From Nitrospira sp. (GTDB lineage Bacteria; Nitrospirota; Nitrospiria; Nitrospirales; Nitrospiraceae), in contig JACOEM010000007.1 in assembly GCA_024998565.1 (NCBI GenBank), positions 1-64,000 of the forward strand: 64,000 nt of DNA. Direction: 5' to 3'. Every line of letters begins with the position of its first letter. The first letter of the stretch is position 1. Under the pieces are notes generated by a model. The model worked only from the letters and a program-made list of their open reading frames with translations. It had not been told where the DNA came from and ran no database searches. A program made the translations under genes and the position numbers. This document shows positions 8,885-17,797 of the stretch, in pieces.

Positions 8885-9017
8885 CCGGGTTTCACTTCTC
8901 ATCGTCTCAAGTTCTGCGCTCTTTCGTTTTTTGAAAGCGCTAATATGGTGTCCAGCAGTCTATTGGAAGATGTCGCTGGAGGGACTGCCACTCCAGCGGA
9001 TTTGACCTGGTAATGAA

Positions 9018-9596
9018 ATGAGCCGCATTCGGTTGTACAGCGATTTTAACTGTCCCTTTTGTTATGCGATGCATGAACGCCTCCATTCATTTGGCGTAAT
9101 GGATCGGATTTCCTGGCAGGGGGTCCAGCATGCACCGCATCTGCCGGTCCCGATGGCTGGGTGGGCAGGGCACCTGGCAGCTGAATTGAAGCAGGAGGTG
9201 CAGATGGTCCGCCGGCTCGCGCCCGAGTTGCCGATCGCTGTGCCGCCGGGAAAACCCAATACCGGGCGGGCGATTGCCGCGTCTGCGCGCGCGCTTCACA
9301 TTGACCCGCTTCGGGGCGGGGAGTTTGTGCGATCGTTGTATCGGTCGTTCTGGGTGGACGGCCAGGATCTCTCCGATGAGATGGTGCTACAGCGGGAGGC
9401 CGAACGTCAGGGGTTTGCCCCCGCGCAGATTGTCGGCACAGAGGCCACCACCGTAGATGCGATTCTTCGGGCCTGGAATGATCAGTGGGCTGAGGCGGAT
9501 CATCAAGGCGTGCCGCTCCTGCAACGCCCGGACGGAACGTTGCTCGTCGGCCTGATGCCGGCGGATGTCCTCGAAGAATTTCTCTCCGGGAAATAG
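9018..9596 (+). CDS. DsbA-family thioredoxin-fold protein
   Basis: 192 residues beginning RIRLYSDFNCPFCYAMHERL, the CPFC redox motif directly after the first strand as in DsbA/FrnE-type cytoplasmic oxidoreductases. The C-terminal part (GVPLLQRPDGTLLVGLMPADVLEEFL) matches the GVPtf-type loop and last strand of the fold, although the usual cis-proline segment is altered. There is no signal peptide, so it is likely cytoplasmic, closer to FrnE or 2-hydroxychromene-2-carboxylate isomerase relatives than to periplasmic DsbA. It stands alone; the partner is unknown. Confidence 0.8.
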   Translation: MSRIRLYSDFNCPFCYAMHERLHSFGVMDRISWQGVQHAPHLPVPMAGWAGHLAAELKQEVQMVRRLAPELPIAVPPGKPNTGRAIAASARALHIDPLRGGEFVRSLYRSFWVDGQDLSDEMVLQREAERQGFAPAQIVGTEATTVDAILRAWNDQWAEADHQGVPLLQRPDGTLLVGLMPADVLEEFLSGK

Positions 9597-9782
9597 CGCC
9601 TGGTTCGATCCGCCTTCCGCCGATCATCGAGCGTATCCCGGTACGTAACCGGTTGGCTCACGCGTTCCCACCTCACTGCAGAAACTGCCGAATCAGTTTG
9701 TCGTCAAGAGTCCCCGTGGTATGAGTGGCCTATTGCAGAGCTGAGTAGTTCTGCTAGGCCGTTTAGCCCACAGGAGTGACCC

Positions 9783-10532
9783 ATGAAATCAGCGCAATGG
9801 TTCCTCGCCGCGTTCATATTAAGCTGTTCGTTGTTCGAGACACATCATGCCGTTGCGTCGGCAGCGGAACCGGCTCCCGGCGCAGCCAAGGCTCTGGCAA
9901 CATCTCCCGAGGCCACACAGGCCGGGGAGAAAACCGAGTTCTATGTCAGTGTCTATCTCCAGGGAAGCCGGCCGCTGAATCGTCCGGTGAGGCTGCAGGA
10001 GGATCCCTTCGCGAATACCGACGTGCAGGGCGGGTTGGGAGGCGGGTTGAAAGTCGGAATATTTCCCGCGTTTGCCGGCCGGTTCGTCGGATTGGAGGCG
10101 GACCTGTCCGGACTCGATGGCAAGGTCAATGCGCCTTCGGCCACGACCGGCGGTGTGACGAGGAGCGCGAATTTCCGTCTCCAGTCCATCAACGTCATGG
10201 CGAATGTCTTGCTGCGGTACCCCGGCGAGACGGTTCAACCGTATATCGGCATCGGTGCAGGGTTGTCCGGAGGGTTTGCGCGGGATTTGAATCTCCAGCA
10301 CAGCACTATCGGCACGGTGCATGAGAATGCCGCCGACGGCGCCTTCGCCTATCAGTTTCTCGGCGGGGTGCGCGCCAACGTCACTGAACGCATGTTCCTC
10401 TTTACGGAATACAAATATTTTGTGGCGAATTATCAGTGGGAGAGTGAAGTCGCGAGCGGTGCGCGCGGTCCGTCATTCACCATGAACTATCGAGCACACA
10501 TTATCTCCGGCGGCATCGGCTTTACCTTCTAG
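9783..10532 (+). CDS. outer-membrane beta-barrel protein (OmpA/OmpW-like fold)
   Basis: 249 residues with a signal peptide (hydrophobic AAFILSCSLF, probable cleavage after VASA) followed by an eight-strand-like barrel: alternating segments such as EFYVSVYLQGSR, GGLKVGIFPAF, RFVGLEADLSG, INVMANVLLRYP, VQPYIGIGAGLS, FLFTEYKYFV and a terminal HIISGGIGFTF ending in phenylalanine, the usual C-terminal barrel signal. The start has ACAGGAGTG upstream. It probably sits in the outer membrane as a small porin-like or structural protein. No operon partner; a repeat follows its 3' end. Confidence 0.85.
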   Translation: MKSAQWFLAAFILSCSLFETHHAVASAAEPAPGAAKALATSPEATQAGEKTEFYVSVYLQGSRPLNRPVRLQEDPFANTDVQGGLGGGLKVGIFPAFAGRFVGLEADLSGLDGKVNAPSATTGGVTRSANFRLQSINVMANVLLRYPGETVQPYIGIGAGLSGGFARDLNLQHSTIGTVHENAADGAFAYQFLGGVRANVTERMFLFTEYKYFVANYQWESEVASGARGPSFTMNYRAHIISGGIGFTF

Positions 10533-10571
10533 CCGGCTGTGGACCTGGTCTGCCGACGGCATTCTCGGCAT

Positions 10572-10677
10572 CCGTGAAGCGTGCATCGTGAGGCGCATTT
10601 CAGCAGGCATCCGAGCTGATAGCTGATGGCGGGAAAGAAGAGCGTATGGCTTCTGGATGAAGGCAGAACGCCGCGGG
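10572..10677. repeat. intergenic repeat family C, copy 1
   Basis: This stretch shares most of its sequence with 44403-44495. The best segment is GATAGCTGATGGCGGGAAAG, continuing with AGCGTATGGCT and GGATGAAGG. It lies in the gap between the barrel-protein gene and the convergent secreted-protein gene. No coding potential. Confidence 0.65.
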
Positions 10678-11082
10678 CTAAATGATGTCGCCGTTCGTTT
10701 GAGGCGCCGACGGGCGCTTGAAGGATTTGAAACGGAGGGAAAACTCCTGCTGCCCGGGGTCGGGCGAAAGGCGGAACGATCCCTCGGCGCTCAGATATTC
10801 CTGCGAACGGGATTTCCCCTGAGGAAAGACTTTGAGCCGAAACTCTCCCCCTCGTGCCTGTGTCTCACCATCTTCCGGTAGGCTTCCTTCGATCTCGATG
10901 TATTCCTGTAAGGCGCCGAGAGCCTGGTCGTAAAGGCCGCGCAGCAGGCTGTCAGGAGTTGTCCCCTCGAATGATTCGACCGCTTCGAGGGGGCGTGGTA
11001 CGTCGCGGGGCGCTGCATGACCCTCCTGGGCCAGGAGCAGCGGTGCAACGCAGAGCAGCGTCGCAATGAGGAGGCGTGTCAT
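10678..11082 (-). CDS. small secreted protein, unknown function
   Basis: 134 residues with a clear signal peptide (LLIATLLCVAPLLLAQEGHAA). The mature part has a helix (LLRGLYDQALGALQEYIEIEG) and beta-type strands (GGEFRLKVFPQGKSRSQEYLSAEGSFRLS). No recognised domain. Convergent with the barrel-protein gene; the neighbouring lipoprotein gene at 11163-12329 lies upstream on the same strand but is separated by about 80 bases, so co-transcription is possible. Confidence 0.7.
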   Translation of the reverse strand: MTRLLIATLLCVAPLLLAQEGHAAPRDVPRPLEAVESFEGTTPDSLLRGLYDQALGALQEYIEIEGSLPEDGETQARGGEFRLKVFPQGKSRSQEYLSAEGSFRLSPDPGQQEFSLRFKSFKRPSAPQTNGDII

Positions 11083-11162
11083 ACAGACAGTCTAACGAGC
11101 AGAGAAAAACGCGTCAAGCCGAGGGGCGCGAGCGGGCGTCGCTGGTGAGGTCAATCGTGCGA

Positions 11163-12329
11163 TCAACAACGTGGAAGCAGTTTCTCATTCCGGTTCCATT
11201 GCGAAACCGTGCCGCTGTTGTCGGTCAGCTCCAGCTTGTCCTGCGCCAACACCCGTACAAACATGGGTGGCGTCTTGCTTTGGGGGACGATCAAGCGAAA
11301 CCGGTCCTGCTCCTTCTCGACGCGACCCGACTGCGAGGTCGCCCTGTAGAACTCCGAGACGTTCGCCGCCGTAATAGTCCAGACGAATTCTTCCTGTCGA
11401 TCGACGAACTTGGCGGAGCCTTCCCATGTGCCTACGAGGGAGGGCTCGACCGGCGGCAACCGCTTGACGGCGACCTTGCGCGGGACGGCCGCAAATGATT
11501 GCCAGAGCAGCGGGTCGAACTTGTTCGGCCCCTGATTCTTGGCGAGTTTGTCCCAGGTGACACTCAGAATGCCGGTGGTTGAGAAGCGGTCGCTCCCGGC
11601 CACTTGATAGGTTCCGTGCAGGATCTCTTGATAGGATTCCGCCTGCCAGCGTCCCCGGTCTGCGGTCACGGTGCCCGGCATCAATACGGCAGTCGTGAGG
11701 GACCAGGTGCCGCCCTCGCTCAGCGCAAGATGGCCTTTGCCATACATCAATCCGACGGGTGGGCAACCATACCAATCACCGGCCCATTGGGAAGGAGTGG
11801 CGGTCAACCCTGGCTCGGTTGACGCCGCCGGACCGGTGCGAAGGGGTCCGCCGAGTCTCGTCGCGGCGACCTTGGCGAGGTTGGTCACGGCCGCCTGCGC
11901 GTTGGGTTGTTTCGAGGACGAGAGCGACAGGGTGACCAGCGCATCGGCTTTCAGAAACGTCAGCTGAATCCCGCCGATAGGCGACCGCAGGGTGAAGGCG
12001 CCGTCGCCGACTCCTGGAACCGGTTGGTGACCGGCCTTTGAACGCTGATCGTGAAACAGAGTTTTTGTGTCCCCGTCAGGACCGGGGTTCAGTTCCACCG
12101 TCACGGTTTCCTGGGGATTACGCTTCGCCTGGTACAGGCATTGGCGATCATTCTGGCGCAGGCCCGGCGTCACGGGGGTGCCGATAGCCAATTCGACTTC
12201 GGCCTCTGTGACGATCAAGCAGGCATTGAGACTAGATGAGATCACGTCGGAGGATTGTGAACAACCGAGCACTGCAGTCCCGGCCACGAGGAGGCCCAGG
12301 AGCGGTCGTATCAAAGAGCAGTACGCCAT
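11163..12329 (-). CDS. lipoprotein, unknown function
   Basis: 388 residues with a lipoprotein signal LLVAGTAVLGC (lipobox at about residues 20-23). The mature N-terminal part has a conserved-looking segment (ACLIVTEAEVELAIGTPV ... CLYQ) like that of DUF3558-type proteins, with a paired cysteine. The C-terminal half (WAGDWYGCPPVGLMYGKGHLALSEGGTWSL; LVGTWEGSAKFVDRQEEFVWTI) contains two GxWxG-type beta motifs like lipocalin-like or extracellular solute-sensing folds. It should be anchored in the outer membrane facing the periplasm. No function can be assigned. Confidence 0.72.
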   Translation of the reverse strand: MAYCSLIRPLLGLLVAGTAVLGCSQSSDVISSSLNACLIVTEAEVELAIGTPVTPGLRQNDRQCLYQAKRNPQETVTVELNPGPDGDTKTLFHDQRSKAGHQPVPGVGDGAFTLRSPIGGIQLTFLKADALVTLSLSSSKQPNAQAAVTNLAKVAATRLGGPLRTGPAASTEPGLTATPSQWAGDWYGCPPVGLMYGKGHLALSEGGTWSLTTAVLMPGTVTADRGRWQAESYQEILHGTYQVAGSDRFSTTGILSVTWDKLAKNQGPNKFDPLLWQSFAAVPRKVAVKRLPPVEPSLVGTWEGSAKFVDRQEEFVWTITAANVSEFYRATSQSGRVEKEQDRFRLIVPQSKTPPMFVRVLAQDKLELTDNSGTVSQWNRNEKLLPRC

Positions 12330-12455
12330 GGCATGCGCAGTCTAGGAGGGTTCAGCGACAAATTGCAAGGTGCGTCGCCAGGCTACAGTGGTGAAGCGGT
12401 GGCCGTCGTAATGATCGGCCTGCGTCCTGTGCCGGGCCGACATAGGACATCGCAA

Positions 12456-12875
12456 TCAGGCCGGAACGAACTTCAGTGAAACGCCGTTGATGCAGTAGCG
12501 GAGGCCGGTAGGTCTGGGACCGTCATCGAAGACATGTCCTTGGTGGCCGCCACAGCGGGCGCAGTGAACTTCCACCCGCGTCATGAAAAATCTGGAGTCC
12601 GTACGTTTCTCCACCACCTTGGGGTCGATCGGTTGCCAGAAGCTTGGCCAGCCGGTGCCGCTATCGAACTTATGTTCCGAGGAATAGGCGGGCAGGTCAC
12701 AGCCTGCGCAATAATAGGTGCCCGTCTGGTGATTTTCGTGGAGCGGACTGGTAAAGGCCCGTTCCGTATCTTCATGCCGCAGGACCTGATAGGCCGCGGG
12801 CGAGAGCAGTTTCTTCCATTCGTCGTCGGTCTTGGTCACTTTTATGATGTCCCCGATTTCAATTTTGGGCGGCAT
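12456..12875 (-). CDS. msrB: peptide methionine-(R)-S-oxide reductase MsrB
   Basis: 139 residues, standard length for free-standing MsrB. Zinc-binding pairs are visible as CAGC (in TYYCAGCDLPAY) and CARC (in VHCARCGGHQGHVF), the substrate region is FDSGTGWPSFWQPI, and the catalytic cysteine lies in LRYCINGVSL near the C-terminus. It reduces the R-epimer of methionine sulfoxide in proteins and is cytoplasmic, since no signal peptide is present. It has AAGGAGATC upstream of the start. No msrA is adjacent. It lies downstream of lon but past a terminator, so it is probably transcribed separately. Confidence 0.95.
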   Translation of the reverse strand: MPPKIEIGDIIKVTKTDDEWKKLLSPAAYQVLRHEDTERAFTSPLHENHQTGTYYCAGCDLPAYSSEHKFDSGTGWPSFWQPIDPKVVEKRTDSRFFMTRVEVHCARCGGHQGHVFDDGPRPTGLRYCINGVSLKFVPA

Positions 12876-12992
12876 GGGCGATCTCCTTCACCTCGTGGCA
12901 GGACCTGCGCACAGGTCGAACAGACAATTAATCCTGACATAAGTGATTACGGAAGGGCAAGGCGAGTGGATGTACCGGGAGCCCGAAGTGAA

Positions 12993-13017
12993 GGGCCCCG
13001 GCTGTTCGCCGGGGCCC
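12993..13017 (-). terminator. hairpin terminator after lon
   Basis: A perfect 10-bp GC stem (GGGCCCCGGC / GCCGGGGCCC) with a 5-base loop sits just past the lon stop codon. Read on the minus strand it is followed by TTCACTTC, so the T-run is weak. Confidence 0.7.
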
Positions 13018-13023
13018 CATAGC

Positions 13024-15420
13024 TTACGAGGCGGTCGCGCTCGCCAACGGTTCGCCGCGTTCGGGTGAGGACGCCGTATCCTGATTGAACGCCGCCGGGA
13101 GCACCTCCTCGATCCGTTCCACTGGAATGACCGTGAGTTCATCGCGCACTTCCTGCGGGACTTCTTTCAGGTCCTTCTCGTTGGCCTTCGGCAGGATGAT
13201 CCGCCGGATGCCGGCACGATGCGCAGCCAGGACTTTTTCCTTGATCCCGCCGACCGGCAGCACCAACCCGGTCAGGCTGATCTCTCCGGTCATCGCCGTG
13301 TCGCTGCGTACCGGCTTGCCGACATAGGCCGAAGCCAGCGCGGTCGCCATGGTGATTCCGGCCGAGGGCCCGTCTTTGGGAATCGCACCCGACGGCACGT
13401 GGATGTGTACCCCGTTGCGTTTGAAGCGCGAGATGTCCAGCCCCATGCTCTCGGCATGCGACCAGAGGTAGCTGCGCGCCGCGCGTGCCGACTCCTGCAT
13501 GACATCGCCTAACTGTCCCGTCAGCGTCAGCTCGTGACTGCCGGGCAGGAGGGTCGTCTCGATATAGAGCACGTCGCCGCCTGTCGGAGTCCAGGCCAGA
13601 CCGGTGGCGACTCCGGCCGGCAGATTCTTTCGCGCCTCTTCCGGCTGGAATCGTTCCTGTCCGAGCCACTCGTCCAGAAGCGGCTGCGTGATGTCCACGG
13701 GGCTCGCCGGAGCATCGGCCGGCCGATCCGCGAAGGTCACGGCGACCTTTCTCGTAATGCGGCCCAACATCTGTTCCAGCTGCCGTACGCCCGATTCTCT
13801 GGTATAGCGGCCGATGATATGGTCCAGCACGGCGTCGGGAAGATTCACTTCTTCGGCTCGCAGGCCGGCCTCCTTCAACCGTCTCGGCCAGAGGTACCGC
13901 AGGGCGATTTCCCGTTTCTCCCGCTCGCTGTACCCGTTCAACCGGATGATTTCCATACGGTCGAGCAGAGGTTGCGAGAGCGTCTCCAGCGTGTTCGCCG
14001 TCGTAATGAAAAACACTTTCGACAGATCGAACGGCAGATCGAGATAGTGGTCCCGGAAAGTATGGTTCTGCGCCGGGTCCAGAATCTCCAGCAAGGCCGC
14101 CGCGGGATCCCCGCGGAAATCGCGTCCGAGTTTATCCACTTCGTCCAGCATGATGACCGGATTGTTCACGCCGGCTCGCCGCACTGCCTGAATGATCCGG
14201 CCGGGAAGAGCCCCGACATAGGTACGGCGGTGGCCGCGCAATTCGCCTTCGTCATGCAATCCGCCGAGACTGAAACGCTCGAACGTGCGCCCCATGGACT
14301 TGGCGATGGACTGCCCCAAACTGGTTTTTCCCACACCGGGAGGGCCGACGAGGCAGAGGATCGGCGCCTTGGCGGACGGGTTCAACTTCAAGACCGCCAG
14401 ATGCTCCACGATGCGTTCCTTCACTTCCTTGATGCCGTAGTGATCCTCATTCAACACCTGACGGACATGGGCGAGATCGAGTCCTTCCTCCGAGGACTTC
14501 TTCCACGGCAGCTCGAGCACCAGTTCCAAATAGCTCCGGATCACCTGATGCTCGGGCGACGCGCTCGGCGTCTTGGCGAGGCGCGCCAGCTCACGGTCCG
14601 TCTCTTTGCGGACATGTTCTGGGAGATCGGCTTCCTGAATCTTGGTTCTCAGCGCGCCGACTTCATCTTCTTCCCCGTTCCCTTCTCCCAGCTCCTGTTG
14701 AATCGTCTTGAGCTGCTCGCGGAGGAGATATTCCCTCTGTGTCTTACCTAGTTTTTCCCTGGCTTCGCTGGTGATCTTGTCGCGCAACTGGAGAATCTGG
14801 ACTTCCCGCGACAGCGCCGCATAGAGCCCGCGCAAGAGATCGACCCGGGTAGGCGCCGCCAGCAATTGCTGCTCGCCGTCCAAGGTGAGATTCAGCAAGG
14901 ATGCGATGCGATAGGCCAGGACCACGGGATCTTCTTCCGTGCCCAGGGCGGCGACCGCTTCATGCACGCCGGGAGTCTGGATCAGTTTCGGCAATTCGGT
15001 GATGATGTCCAGAATAGCCCGATGCAGGGCTTCGACTTCCGTGCTCTGCTCACTCGGCGGCGCAAGCTGTTTCACACGGGCCTGGAGATACGGATCCAGC
15101 TGGTCGAGCTTCAGCAGCACGAACCGCTCCAGCCCCTGGATTAAAATGTTGTAGTGCCCTTCCGGCGTTCGAGCCGTCTGCTTGATCACGGCCTTGGTGC
15201 CGATGGGGTAGAGGTCTTCCAGCGTAGGCTGATCGGTTTGCGCATCTCGCTGGGCCACGACCAGGAGCGTTTTGTCTTCGGTCTTCAACGCCGCCTCGAC
15301 CGCAGCGATGGAACGGTCCCGGCCGACGGTCAGGGGCATCATCGTGCCGGGGAACAACACCGTCCGCTTCAAGGGCAGCACGGGCAGATGCGTGAGTATC
15401 GGGGCATTCGATTCGTTCAT
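13024..15420 (-). CDS. lon: ATP-dependent Lon protease
   Basis: 798 residues from the ATG at 15420, chosen for its GGAGGATAAA ribosome-binding site; a longer frame upstream is not needed. Domains in order: N-terminal substrate-binding LON domain ([19 protein letters not shown]), coiled middle, AAA+ module with Walker [10 protein letters not shown] and Walker [12 protein letters not shown], and the C-terminal protease domain with the catalytic serine in [10 protein letters not shown] and catalytic lysine in [14 protein letters not shown]. It degrades misfolded and regulatory proteins in the cytoplasm. Transcribed alone from a vegetative-type promoter, with a hairpin terminator after it. No CIRCE-like heat-shock operator was seen upstream. 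Confidence 0.97.
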   Translation of the reverse strand: MNESNAPILTHLPVLPLKRTVLFPGTMMPLTVGRDRSIAAVEAALKTEDKTLLVVAQRDAQTDQPTLEDLYPIGTKAVIKQTARTPEGHYNILIQGLERFVLLKLDQLDPYLQARVKQLAPPSEQSTEVEALHRAILDIITELPKLIQTPGVHEAVAALGTEEDPVVLAYRIASLLNLTLDGEQQLLAAPTRVDLLRGLYAALSREVQILQLRDKITSEAREKLGKTQREYLLREQLKTIQQELGEGNGEEDEVGALRTKIQEADLPEHVRKETDRELARLAKTPSASPEHQVIRSYLELVLELPWKKSSEEGLDLAHVRQVLNEDHYGIKEVKERIVEHLAVLKLNPSAKAPILCLVGPPGVGKTSLGQSIAKSMGRTFERFSLGGLHDEGELRGHRRTYVGALPGRIIQAVRRAGVNNPVIMLDEVDKLGRDFRGDPAAALLEILDPAQNHTFRDHYLDLPFDLSKVFFITTANTLETLSQPLLDRMEIIRLNGYSEREKREIALRYLWPRRLKEAGLRAEEVNLPDAVLDHIIGRYTRESGVRQLEQMLGRITRKVAVTFADRPADAPASPVDITQPLLDEWLGQERFQPEEARKNLPAGVATGLAWTPTGGDVLYIETTLLPGSHELTLTGQLGDVMQESARAARSYLWSHAESMGLDISRFKRNGVHIHVPSGAIPKDGPSAGITMATALASAYVGKPVRSDTAMTGEISLTGLVLPVGGIKEKVLAAHRAGIRRIILPKANEKDLKEVPQEVRDELTVIPVERIEEVLPAAFNQDTASSPERGEPLASATAS

Positions 15421-15505
15421 TTTATCCTCCGCTGTGCTCGGATGGTCATCGGGTAGAGCGACGTGTCGGGTACAGAAGGCACGGTCAGGCTCGTTCTTAC
15501 CGGTT

Positions 15506-15533
15506 AAGATAGCCACAAGAGAGGGGGAGTCAA
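15506..15533 (-). promoter_or_regulatory. candidate sigma-70-type promoter for lon
   Basis: On the minus strand TTGACT (-35) is separated by 16 bases from TATCTT (-10), about 85 bases upstream of the lon start codon. The -35 element matches the consensus at five of six positions and the -10 at four of six. This is a pattern match only. Confidence 0.45.
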
Positions 15534-15649
15534 GCCGGGCTTCGAGAGGAGAGCAAATGGCTAATAGCGTATAGCCAAGCGGAGGCGCGGCGACCGGAAT
15601 GAGAGAGCTATTAGCTATTCGCTATAAGCTCCTGCTCCCCACCATTCTG

Positions 15650-17782
15650 CTATCGGTCTATGAAGAGGCTGCCCGCGTTTTCAATAAACGTTTTCCCGTT
15701 AAGCCGTTCTGGACGCGTCCCTTTGGCGGGCGGGGGAACGGAGGAATAATCGTCTCTTCCCTCCAGGTCGAAAAAAGCGCCGATGCTGTATTCAGCGCCT
15801 TGTCCGAGCCCACGGCTCACAGCATATTGATCTGCGCCGCCTTCTTCGATGAACAACCCCCATCCCCCGAGGTCACCCATTCCCAAACCGGTCGAGGCGG
15901 GGAGATCGTAAAAGTCGCTGTCCGTCCCGCCATCTACGGCGAGGGCGACACTGCCGTCCCAGGCTGCGCCGCCGTTATAAAAGGGACCTTTGGAGCCGTA
16001 CCGGTCCTTGCCCTGATAATCGATGTTCAGGCCCACGCCGAAGTGCGCGGCGGTGCCATGACCATACCGTGCGGCCTGGTGTTCGTCGTCACCGCTCAGA
16101 TCCAACTTCACGCCGAGACCGAAAAAATACCCGTGTCCTTGGGAGAAGTTCGCACTCCGATAACGGTCGCGACCATCGAGATCGATGAAGAGTCCCCACC
16201 CCCCGGCGAGACTGAGCGCGCGGTGGGCCGCTTGTTTGCTGAAGACACGAAGCCCCGATCCCGTTCCAAGCCCGAAACAATCGTATTGATACGCAGGGTC
16301 CTGCGGATGCGCATTCGGCGCGTCGGTTTCATTGTACGCGCTGGCATACCGTCCGCCGCATTCGTAGGAATCGTTCCCGGATACATCGATCAACGCGCCG
16401 ACACCCAACGGCGCGCCGAAGCCCAGCGCGTAGCCGAAGCTGGAATACCGGTCGTCTCCTGCGCGATCCACCAGTAAGCCGACCCCGCCGAAGGCCGCCC
16501 CTTGGGTGAACCGGTTTCCTTCGTAGATGTCCTGTCCTTCTCCATCATACAGGATGCCGAGGCCCGCGAGGCCGACCCCGCCGGAGCCGGGTGCCAGCCG
16601 ATAGGTATCGTCGCCGCTATGATCGATCACGATGCCGATTCCTGCGCGCCCGGCGGCCAGGCCCAGTGGGGCCGACTGATAGGTATCGTTGCCGCTCAGA
16701 TCGATGACGACACTGTTGCCCAGATCGCTGTTCGGGCTCGCTCCGATCGTTCCACGATACGTGTCGTTGCCGCCCAGGTCGATGATCAGCGCGGCGCCCT
16801 TTTCGAGGTCATAGGTGTTCGGGCCGTGGCCTCCCACCACCACCAGCCCGTACGACGTCTGTTGAGCTAGGAGCAGCTCTCCGGTGATGCCGGGCACGGT
16901 CTGGCCGATCGGTTTGCGGTTGTGCAACGCGATATCGAGTTGCTGTAGGAATTTCCGGTTGCCGAGCCGCGCCAGCCGTTGCGCGGCGCTGATGAGCGAG
17001 GCGTAATCCACCTGCTGCATGAGCAGGGTCGCGTATCTGGCCGCGGCTTCGGCGTCGGAAAGTTGCGCGGGCGGGGCGACCTGAGGCATGAAATGTTCCA
17101 CCAGCGGGCGAGCCTGCGTGAACAAGAACTCCCGGTCCTGCGGCGAGAGATGGCGGAGCGCCTGTTCGCGGTCCTGATAGGCCTGCTCGAGTACGTCGGT
17201 GAGAAAAGTCAGGAGATCTTCCGTGGCGAGCGTGACCGGAAAGGTCAGCGGCGCAAAGGAGGCGCCGGTACGATCCATGCCGCCTTCGAGGATATCGATT
17301 ACGGCCGGTAGTCCTTCGACGCCCGATTCGGCCGCAGTCGCCGCCAATAGTCCGGCCTGTTCGGCGGCTGCCAGGCCGTCCCAGGGATCGGCCAGCGTCC
17401 GCAGGACCAGGTTGCGTTTGAACTTCGCAATCTTATGTGTCTGATCGGCCAGGCTCTTCCGAACCGCCGGGAGCGCCGTATTGAGATTGTCCTGGAGGTC
17501 CGGCTCGACGATGGCTTTCAGCCTGGTGACGATCGCTTGCTGTTGTCGATCCACCGGTTGGTCTGAGGGGTGGGTGACGGCAAACAGCTGCGTGAATTTG
17601 GCACAGCCGCCGACGGCCAGGCAGAGGCTCACGGTGAGGAGCAGGTTCAGCAGTCGGCCCGGGAAGCGGAAGCGGTCGCTGTCTGCCCGGTGCCGGTCCG
17701 GGCGCCGTGGGTGGCCGGGCGACGATGCGCTGACCTGTGGAACTGAGGCAGTGTCGATCACGGGCCCGCTCCACAAGCGCAT
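15650..17782 (-). CDS. lipoprotein with tandem GxDxY beta repeats
   Basis: Up to 710 residues. A lipobox LLLTVSLCLAVGGC occurs near residue 58, so the true start may be a later non-ATG codon. The first third is helical (KAIVEPDLQDNLNTALPAVRKSL). From about residue 325 there are roughly twelve repeats of 24-30 residues built on the pattern DxxGxDxYxx...GxGxxGxGxxxD: GGNDTYRG, SGNDTYQS, SGDDTYRL, EGQDIYEG, AGDDRYSS, SGNDSYEC, DGRDRYRS, SGDDEHQA, QGKDRYGS, GGADQYAV, EGRDDYSS. These suggest an elongated beta solenoid that may bind calcium, though it is not the RTX nonapeptide. Expected in the outer membrane. It follows the GT20 gene by 15 bases and is probably co-transcribed. Confidence 0.75.
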   Translation of the reverse strand: MRLWSGPVIDTASVPQVSASSPGHPRRPDRHRADSDRFRFPGRLLNLLLTVSLCLAVGGCAKFTQLFAVTHPSDQPVDRQQQAIVTRLKAIVEPDLQDNLNTALPAVRKSLADQTHKIAKFKRNLVLRTLADPWDGLAAAEQAGLLAATAAESGVEGLPAVIDILEGGMDRTGASFAPLTFPVTLATEDLLTFLTDVLEQAYQDREQALRHLSPQDREFLFTQARPLVEHFMPQVAPPAQLSDAEAAARYATLLMQQVDYASLISAAQRLARLGNRKFLQQLDIALHNRKPIGQTVPGITGELLLAQQTSYGLVVVGGHGPNTYDLEKGAALIIDLGGNDTYRGTIGASPNSDLGNSVVIDLSGNDTYQSAPLGLAAGRAGIGIVIDHSGDDTYRLAPGSGGVGLAGLGILYDGEGQDIYEGNRFTQGAAFGGVGLLVDRAGDDRYSSFGYALGFGAPLGVGALIDVSGNDSYECGGRYASAYNETDAPNAHPQDPAYQYDCFGLGTGSGLRVFSKQAAHRALSLAGGWGLFIDLDGRDRYRSANFSQGHGYFFGLGVKLDLSGDDEHQAARYGHGTAAHFGVGLNIDYQGKDRYGSKGPFYNGGAAWDGSVALAVDGGTDSDFYDLPASTGLGMGDLGGWGLFIEEGGADQYAVSRGLGQGAEYSIGAFFDLEGRDDYSSVPPPAKGTRPERLNGKTFIENAGSLFIDR

Positions 17783-17797
17783 TGGTGTCGGCGCCGG